The notes beneath the pieces are model-generated. The model saw only the letters and a list, made by a program, of their open reading frames with translations, did no database searches and was not told where the DNA came from. A stretch of DNA of 37,958 nt, taken from Cyclobacteriaceae bacterium (GTDB lineage Bacteria; Bacteroidota; Bacteroidia; Cytophagales; Cyclobacteriaceae). The translations under genes were made by a program, and so were the position numbers. Where the stretch lies: positions 1-37,958 of the forward strand of contig JAGQYM010000045.1 of the NCBI GenBank assembly GCA_020436085.1, given 5' to 3'. This document shows positions 33,558-37,958 of the stretch, one piece after another (the first letter of the stretch is position 1; each line of letters begins with the position of its first letter).

Positions 33558-35213
33558 ATGAGACTGCTATCATCGCGGCTGTTACCGCTCGTCTTTTTAT
33601 TTTCTTTACTGGCTTGTAACAATGAGCCTCCTGCACAGCTAGTCATCACCAATGCCAAAGTGTACACCGTCAATGACAAACAACCGCTCGCAGAAGCGGT
33701 TGCCGTCAGGGATGGAAAGATTGTGGCCGTTGGTACGAATGGTGAAATAGAAAAATATCAGGGGAACGGCACAAAGACCATCAATGCTGAAGGCAAATTG
33801 GTATTGCCCGGGTTCATTGATTCACATACGCATGCCTTCTGGGGTGGGCAGAGGCTAACAGAGATTAACCTCAACGGTTCGGAAAGTATTGCCGAGCTCC
33901 AACAGAAGCTTAAAACATGGATTGAGGAAAAATCTATTCCTGAAGGTGAGCCTATCTGGGGAGTAGGTCCCTTCCCCAATGGCAATCTCTTTGGCGGACT
34001 GGGATGGCCAACCAGAAAAATTCTGGATGAAGCGGCTCCCAACCATCCGGTGATCCTTAGCCGTGGCGGTGGTCATGCCTACTGGCTTAACACAAAAGCT
34101 TTAACCGAGAGCGGAATTAAAAAAGGAACTCCACAACCTGAAGGTGGCGAGATCGTGTTTGATGAAAAGACGGGCGAGCCCACCGGAATTCTAAAAGAAA
34201 GAGCGCAAGAACTGGTGACCATTCCCCACCCTATCGATATGGAGGCCATCTTCGACAAGGCTCAGCAGTACGCCAACAGCTTTGGACTTACCAGCATCAC
34301 CATCATGCCTTTGACGGAAGGACAGAAGGGTCTTGCTACACTGACAAAGATGAATAAAGAAGGTAAGCTCACTTTGAGGACTTACCTTAGTTATGCACCG
34401 CGGCAACTCGACTCGCTCATCTCTACCGGTGCTAAAACAAATGATGGTAATGAGATGATTCAAACGGGCGCCATCAAGATTTTTATGGATGGATCTCTGG
34501 GAGCACTTTCGGCTTTTATGTATGAACCTTTTGCTGATGACCCTGACAACAGCGGCATCGCGCGATTTGAGAAGGATGATCTAAATGATCTGGTGCAACG
34601 TGCAAACAGCAATAACTTTCAGGTAGCCATCCATGCTATCGGAGATCAGGCGGTGACTTGGGCACTTGATGCTATTGAGAACGCACAAAAGACTTCAGGA
34701 CAAAAAGACCTGCGCCACCGAATAGAGCATAACACGGTCAACATCCTAGACGACACAAAACGGTTTAGCGAGTTGGGTGTAGTCGCCTCCATGCAACCTC
34801 ACATTACTGGCAATCAGGAATACCGCGAACGCAGACTCGGTGTAGAACGTGCCCACCGTGTCGACATGTGGAAGACATTGGTTGACAATGGCACCATGTT
34901 AAGTTGGAGTACAGACTGGCCGGTGAGTTCTCTTAACCCTATCGACATCATCTATGACGTAGTGACGAGGTATGAAGAGCAGCGACTGCCAATCGAGGAC
35001 GCCATCAAGTACTACACTTATGGATCGGCTTATGCCTCGCATGCCGACAGCCTGAAAGGGACGATAGAAACTGGAAAGCTTGGCGATCTGGTTATCCTCT
35101 CACAAGATCTTTTAACGATCCCGTCACAGGACATCAAAAAGACTGAGGTACTCTACACGATATTAGGTGGGAAAGTCGTGTATGAAAAAAATGCGAACGC
35201 CAGCCCGATGTAG
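33558..35213 (+). CDS. Lipoprotein amidohydrolase (YtcJ-like, amidohydrolase family 3)
   Basis: A 551-residue metal-dependent hydrolase related to the TAT-exported one at 28949 but attached as a lipoprotein: PLVFLFSLLAC with Cys20, followed by NNEPP. The metal motif H90-x-H92 is in GFIDSHTHAF at the same residue number as in its relative. Further ligands are in HAIGDQAVTWA, RHRIEHNTV and STDWPVSS. Both proteins have the HPVI block followed by a Gly-rich His segment (RGGGHAYW here, HRGGHTS in the other). The substrate is unknown; dipeptides, N-acyl amines or formamides are all possible. The gene ends in TAG that directly touches the stop of the Lys/Ala-rich protein gene on the other strand. 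Confidence 0.85.
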   Translation: MRLLSSRLLPLVFLFSLLACNNEPPAQLVITNAKVYTVNDKQPLAEAVAVRDGKIVAVGTNGEIEKYQGNGTKTINAEGKLVLPGFIDSHTHAFWGGQRLTEINLNGSESIAELQQKLKTWIEEKSIPEGEPIWGVGPFPNGNLFGGLGWPTRKILDEAAPNHPVILSRGGGHAYWLNTKALTESGIKKGTPQPEGGEIVFDEKTGEPTGILKERAQELVTIPHPIDMEAIFDKAQQYANSFGLTSITIMPLTEGQKGLATLTKMNKEGKLTLRTYLSYAPRQLDSLISTGAKTNDGNEMIQTGAIKIFMDGSLGALSAFMYEPFADDPDNSGIARFEKDDLNDLVQRANSNNFQVAIHAIGDQAVTWALDAIENAQKTSGQKDLRHRIEHNTVNILDDTKRFSELGVVASMQPHITGNQEYRERRLGVERAHRVDMWKTLVDNGTMLSWSTDWPVSSLNPIDIIYDVVTRYEEQRLPIEDAIKYYTYGSAYASHADSLKGTIETGKLGDLVILSQDLLTIPSQDIKKTEVLYTILGGKVVYEKNANASPM

Positions 35214-35534
35214 TTAGCCTGCTACTTTCTCCAGATCTGACATCAACTTAGCAGGTACTGCCTTTGCATTCTTTGCCTTTGCTGCGCTGAAATACTTAAG
35301 AGCGCGCTGACCTGTCTCCTTCAATCCAACAGGATTCTTGTCGTGGCCGTAGCTACCCAGACACCATTTGATGTCGTCCTGGAGTTTTTGGTCTGCCTTC
35401 ATCTTTGAAAGTTTGTCCAGCACTTGCTGCATCACTTTATCAATTGCAGGTGCCGATGCCTTCTTTGCAGGTTTTGCCGTAGCTGATTTCGTAGTAGTTT
35501 TTTTGGCTACTTTTTTTGCAGTTGCTTTTGCCAT
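35214..35534 (-). CDS. Small Lys/Ala-rich protein with a histone H1-like tail
   Basis: A 106-residue protein. The first 30 or so residues are almost only Lys, Ala and Thr (MAKATAKKVAKKTTTKSATA), like the tails of bacterial H1-type nucleoid proteins. Residues 30-106 are a predicted helical domain with DKVMQQVLDKLSKMKADQKL, WCLGSYGHDKNPVGLKETGQ and a Lys/Ala-rich end, which I do not recognise as a known fold. DNA or RNA binding is likely from charge but unproven. It has one of the better promoters in the window (TTTG-N21-TACCTTTG) and a stop codon directly abutting that of the convergent amidohydrolase gene. Confidence 0.78.
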   Translation of the reverse strand: MAKATAKKVAKKTTTKSATAKPAKKASAPAIDKVMQQVLDKLSKMKADQKLQDDIKWCLGSYGHDKNPVGLKETGQRALKYFSAAKAKNAKAVPAKLMSDLEKVAG

Positions 35535-35575
35535 TGCTTGTGTGTTTTGTGAACGTTAAGCTTCGAAATACACCA

Positions 35576-35608
35576 CAAAGGTAGCGCGCGGCAAAAGCGT
35601 GAGACAAA
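35576..35608 (-). promoter_or_regulatory. Promoter of the Lys/Ala-rich protein gene
   Basis: On the minus strand TTTG (35608-35605), 21 nt, then TACCTTTG (35583-35576), an exact -7 consensus match with good spacing. The ATG at 35534 follows 41 nt later. The rest of the 35535-35689 gap holds nothing else I can name. Confidence 0.55.
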
Positions 35609-35689
35609 CCAATCGATGAGAAAAGTTCCGCAACCGTGTGAAATGTTTCTTATAACTACCTAAAACATTGGGTGTTAACAGAAAATAGG

Positions 35690-36148
35690 TTAATTCTTAC
35701 CGTTTCGTGATTGCAGCCAGAGGTCAACAGACCAGGCACCTGATCCTGACATCAACAGCGCTATCACCATGCTTAGCACCAGCAGGTGATACTCAAAGCC
35801 TTCGCCTGTTTGGGGCAGCGCATACCAGTTCATATAGAATCCCCAGCGCAGGTGCACCAACCACATCGCCCCGAGCATCACGCAGCCTACTCCAGCCGCC
35901 ATCACGCGTCCTAAAAAACCAACGAGCAAGAACAGTGCTCCAAAGGATTCGCAGAGAATTACCAGCATGGTGATTACTGCGGGCATTCCCCACCTCTGCT
36001 GCCACATCTGAATAGTTTCAGTAACACCATGACCACCAAACCACCCCAGCAACTTCTGGGCACCGTGCGCCATGATGACGATGGCCAGCACTATTCTGAT
36101 GACGGCTATGGACCGTATGTTTTGTGTACTGATGAGGGAGTTGAGCAT
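35690..36148 (-). CDS. DoxX-family membrane protein
   Basis: A 152-residue inner-membrane protein with four hydrophobic segments. The signature AHGAQKLLGWFGGHG follows TM1 (about 16-34); later come PAVITMLVILCESFGALFLL, LGRVMAAGVGCVMLGAMW and YHLLVLSMVIALLMSGSG. DoxX proteins are linked to thiosulfate:quinone oxidoreductase in archaea and to redox or membrane stress in bacteria; this one lies alone. A perfect palindrome (36176-36191) lies 28-43 nt ahead of its ATG, just downstream of the MocR-type regulator gene, so control by that regulator is a reasonable guess. Confidence 0.88.
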   Translation of the reverse strand: MLNSLISTQNIRSIAVIRIVLAIVIMAHGAQKLLGWFGGHGVTETIQMWQQRWGMPAVITMLVILCESFGALFLLVGFLGRVMAAGVGCVMLGAMWLVHLRWGFYMNWYALPQTGEGFEYHLLVLSMVIALLMSGSGAWSVDLWLQSRNGKN

Positions 36149-36175
36149 AATCTTTTTTATCCTTAAATATTACCT

Positions 36176-36191
36176 ATTGTAATAGTACAAT
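36176..36191. promoter_or_regulatory. Palindrome upstream of doxX, candidate operator
   Basis: ATTGTA-N4-TACAAT, perfect 6-nt arms, with a flanking direct repeat (ATTACCT at 36169 and again at 36190). GntR-type regulators often bind such TTGTA-N4-TACAA sites, and the MocR-type gene is next door. It lies where the doxX promoter is expected. No direct evidence for binding. Confidence 0.45.
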
Positions 36192-36358
36192 TACCTGTTA
36201 TCAAAATCAACGAACACAGCCGAAGATATTGACGTCCTTTATCATAAAACAGACTGGTGATGCAAAATACCCCTGCGAGGAGTAGACTGATCACCCTCTG
36301 CAACTCATCACTGATCTACCTGAAAGAAAAAATGACATAAAGATCGGCAAGCTACCAG

Positions 36359-36433
36359 GCACCGGGGCACACGCATCACAAGGCCAAATTTTGAGGTTAA
36401 TGATTTACGGTTTTGATAAGCGTGGCCCCGTGC
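36359..36433 (-). repeat. GC-rich inverted repeat after the MocR-type gene
   Basis: The left arm GCACCGGGGCACACGC (36359-36374) pairs with GCGTGGCCCCGTGC (36420-36433) over 14 bp with two single-base bulges and a 45-nt loop. It starts 4 nt past the regulator's stop at 36438. There is no T run, so it resembles a 3' stabilising structure more than a simple terminator. The rest of the 36149-36437 gap has the doxX palindrome and no gene. Confidence 0.5.
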
Positions 36434-36437
36434 TTGA

Positions 36438-37793
36438 CTAGTGAGGTTGTTCTCTCGCAGTATCTGCTATGATCTGAAGACCGGTGGTCAACTCTTCAGT
36501 CGTCTTTGGTGATCCCATGCTGATTCGCACTGCATCGTAGGCATCAACTTTAGATAGGCTAAACACATTGGAAGGCTGAACGATAATATTTTTGGCCAGC
36601 AGGGCTTCTTTAAACTCCTTCAGTTTCCAATAGTCAGGTAGCGTGAGCCAAACGTGAAAGGCATTGGGGTGAGTTATGTAGTTCAGCCCTTTGAAGGTTT
36701 TCGCCAGCACCTTTTGTCGCTCCGCTATGGTCTCGCGTTTACCTTTCAACAGTGTCATGGCCTTGCCTGTTTTAATCAGGTCGGTGACAACTTCATTGAG
36801 TAAAGGCGAGTTCATCCAGAGGGAAGCCCTGCTTCGCATCTCGATCTTTTCAAGCAGCTCTCTGTTGGTATAGATGTATCCAACACGAATGCCTGGTGAG
36901 ATCGTCTTGGAAAAACTGGAGATATAAATAACATTCTCAGATGAATAGGAAGCCAGTGTGGGCAGAGGTGTGGACAGCAACGCGTCCATCACTCCTACTT
37001 CCAGGATCATCACTTTGTGCTTCTTGGCCACCTGAAGAATCTCCTCTCTTCTTTTCTTCGGTGATACGATGCAGGTAGGATTATGTAGCGTGGGCATCAG
37101 GTACAGCACCTTTGACTTCGTTTTCTTGCAGGCCTGGTCGAAGGCTTCTGGAATGATACCTTCATCATCCATCTCGATTGGCACAGTGTTATAACCACAC
37201 ACCTCGTTGATCTCTTGTAAAGTCAGGTTGCAATAGGACTCGACCATGATGGTGTCGCCCTGTTTGCACAAGGTCTGCAGTGCGATGTAAATGCCATGCT
37301 GAGTACCTCCACAAATCATCACATCGTTTGGTTCTACTTTCAACTTCACACCCTTCAGCCACTCCGCGATTGCTTCCTTGTGTTCCATCGAACCGGAAGG
37401 CTCAATGTATCCCAACTTAAAGTAGAGATCTTTTTGCTGTGCGACATCGTTGAGGCCGGAGATGAGCGCCCGGTAAGAACTAAGGTTGGTGAACTCCGGT
37501 GCTTCAAAGTTTCTAAAGTTGAGGATGGTGTTCTCGATACTTGAGCTCAGGTATTGATAGTCGGAGACGAACGTGCCGCGTCCCACCTCACCTTTCACAT
37601 AGCCTCGTCTTTCCAATTCGGTAAACACTTTGATCACCGTGCCGATGGATATCTTCGTTCGAGCCGAAATCTCTCGCTGGGTGGGAAGCATCTGTCCTGG
37701 CTTTAGTGTACCCTTGTCGATAAGGCGTGTGATATAGTTTACGAGTTGTTCGTGCTTGGTCTTCCTTGAGTTCTTGAACTTAATATCCCACAT
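36438..37793 (-). CDS. MocR-type GntR regulator with aminotransferase-like domain
   Basis: A 451-residue protein. ATG 37793 is used because MWDIKFKNSRKTKHEQL leads straight into the DNA-binding domain; the frame extends 75 nt upstream over a TATATTTG box. Residues about 10-78 are a GntR winged helix (HEQLVNYITRLIDKGTLKPG, LPTQREISARTKISIGTVIK, ERRGYVKGEVGRGTFV). The rest is a class I aminotransferase fold with NPT (238-240), the PLP Lys296 in ISSFSKTISPGIRVGY and the Arg in AVRISMGSP. Where relatives have E-D-D-x-Y, this has E265-V-G-V-M269, so the Asp that holds the PLP ring nitrogen and the nearby Tyr are replaced. Ligand sensing may thus differ from GabR or PdxR. A palindrome near doxX is a candidate target. 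Confidence 0.88.
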   Translation of the reverse strand: MWDIKFKNSRKTKHEQLVNYITRLIDKGTLKPGQMLPTQREISARTKISIGTVIKVFTELERRGYVKGEVGRGTFVSDYQYLSSSIENTILNFRNFEAPEFTNLSSYRALISGLNDVAQQKDLYFKLGYIEPSGSMEHKEAIAEWLKGVKLKVEPNDVMICGGTQHGIYIALQTLCKQGDTIMVESYCNLTLQEINEVCGYNTVPIEMDDEGIIPEAFDQACKKTKSKVLYLMPTLHNPTCIVSPKKRREEILQVAKKHKVMILEVGVMDALLSTPLPTLASYSSENVIYISSFSKTISPGIRVGYIYTNRELLEKIEMRSRASLWMNSPLLNEVVTDLIKTGKAMTLLKGKRETIAERQKVLAKTFKGLNYITHPNAFHVWLTLPDYWKLKEFKEALLAKNIIVQPSNVFSLSKVDAYDAVRISMGSPKTTEELTTGLQIIADTAREQPH

Positions 37794-37822
37794 AGGGTAC
37801 AAGATTGGATTTGGGGTAAAAA

Positions 37823-37830
37823 CAAATATA
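37823..37830 (-). promoter_or_regulatory. Candidate -7 element for the MocR-type gene
   Basis: The minus-strand TATATTTG is an exact TAnnTTTG match, 30 nt before ATG 37793 and inside the longer open frame, which favours the shorter start. No TTTG is seen at -33. Confidence 0.4.
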
Positions 37831-37910
37831 GTTATCACAGTGGGGATTGCCTGCCTTTGGCATGCCATAGAATTGATCAGGGTTAAATCAACTTCCTCTC
37901 TGCCCTCAAG

Positions 37911-37958
37911 TCTGCCTCCGGCAGATAAACCGTGCCTCCGGCAGGTAATCCGTGCCTG
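37911..37958. repeat. 20-bp tandem repeat running off the right edge
   Basis: Unit 1 (37911-37930) and unit 2 (37931-37950) differ at four positions, and 8 bases of a third unit follow to the window end. Each unit centres on the palindrome TGCC-TCC-GGCA. A related TGCC-TTT-GGCA lies at about 37852-37862. There are no unique spacers, so it is not a CRISPR array. Total copy number cannot be seen. Confidence 0.7.

Noticed and set aside
28949-35213. Reductive pyrimidine degradation operon
   Set aside because: No dihydropyrimidine dehydrogenase, dihydropyrimidinase of the D-hydantoinase type or beta-ureidopropionase is visible; the amidohydrolases are YtcJ-like.
37911-37958. CRISPR array
   Set aside because: Units are directly adjacent with no unique spacers, and no cas gene is present.

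Overview
The window looks like an ordinary chromosomal stretch from a member of the Bacteroidota, probably Cytophagales-like (my inference). The signs are: lipoproteins with C-K-D/E-D/E after the lipobox; a DUF5686 barrel with a carboxypeptidase-regulatory plug; SprB-type repeats; large exported VPS10/BNR propellers; no clear Shine-Dalgarno sequences; and several TAnnTTTG-type -7 elements, some with a TTTG about 19-21 nt upstream. No tRNA, rRNA, insertion sequence, phage gene or CRISPR array was recognised. No gap longer than about 290 nt lacks a gene.

Layout. 1-78 (-) is the start of an exported protein cut by the left edge. 299-8463 (+) holds a VPS10/BNR propeller, an unknown lipoprotein, a lipoprotein MsrB, a class II glutamine amidotransferase, an L-2-hydroxyglutarate oxidase and a ThiF/MoeB-rhodanese fusion. 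8464-11445 (-) is a tightly packed set: sodium/solute symporter, OsmC-like protein, O-succinylhomoserine sulfhydrylase. 11515-12833 (-) is a SprB-repeat/haem lipoprotein translationally coupled to an exported YceI protein. 13045-20710 (-) is a long co-directional run: trmH, sanA-like, DUF5686 barrel, thrS, infC, rpmI, rplT and a small membrane protein. 20761-21774 (+) is a YCF48-like propeller. 21817-28817 (-) holds an unknown secreted protein, a second OsmC-like protein, a three-TM protein with winged-helix and zinc-ribbon parts, an Fe-S uracil-DNA-glycosylase-like protein, a second VPS10/BNR propeller and a DUF1905/YdeI protein. 28949-35213 (+) is a catabolic cluster: TAT-exported amidohydrolase, CoA-acylating methylmalonate/malonate-semialdehyde dehydrogenase, class III aminotransferase, lipoprotein amidohydrolase. 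35214-37793 (-) holds a Lys/Ala-rich protein, a DoxX protein and a MocR-type regulator. A 20-bp tandem repeat runs off the right edge.

How the genes may work together. The strongest functional grouping is the catabolic cluster. An exported hydrolase could free an amine, the aminotransferase would make a semialdehyde, and the dehydrogenase would make acyl-CoA; a beta-alanine-like route fits the two cytosolic enzymes. A second theme is sulfur and redox handling: MsrB, the ThiF-rhodanese fusion, MetZ and two OsmC proteins. Several gene starts were moved downstream of the longest open frame because the shorter start gives a proper signal peptide or known N-terminus, and in some cases a promoter element lies in between.

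I found no convincing new defence or mobile system. The most distinctive items are the catabolic cluster, the SprB-haem/YceI pair, the MocR regulator with an altered PLP pocket beside a palindrome, and the structured rpmI-rplT spacer.
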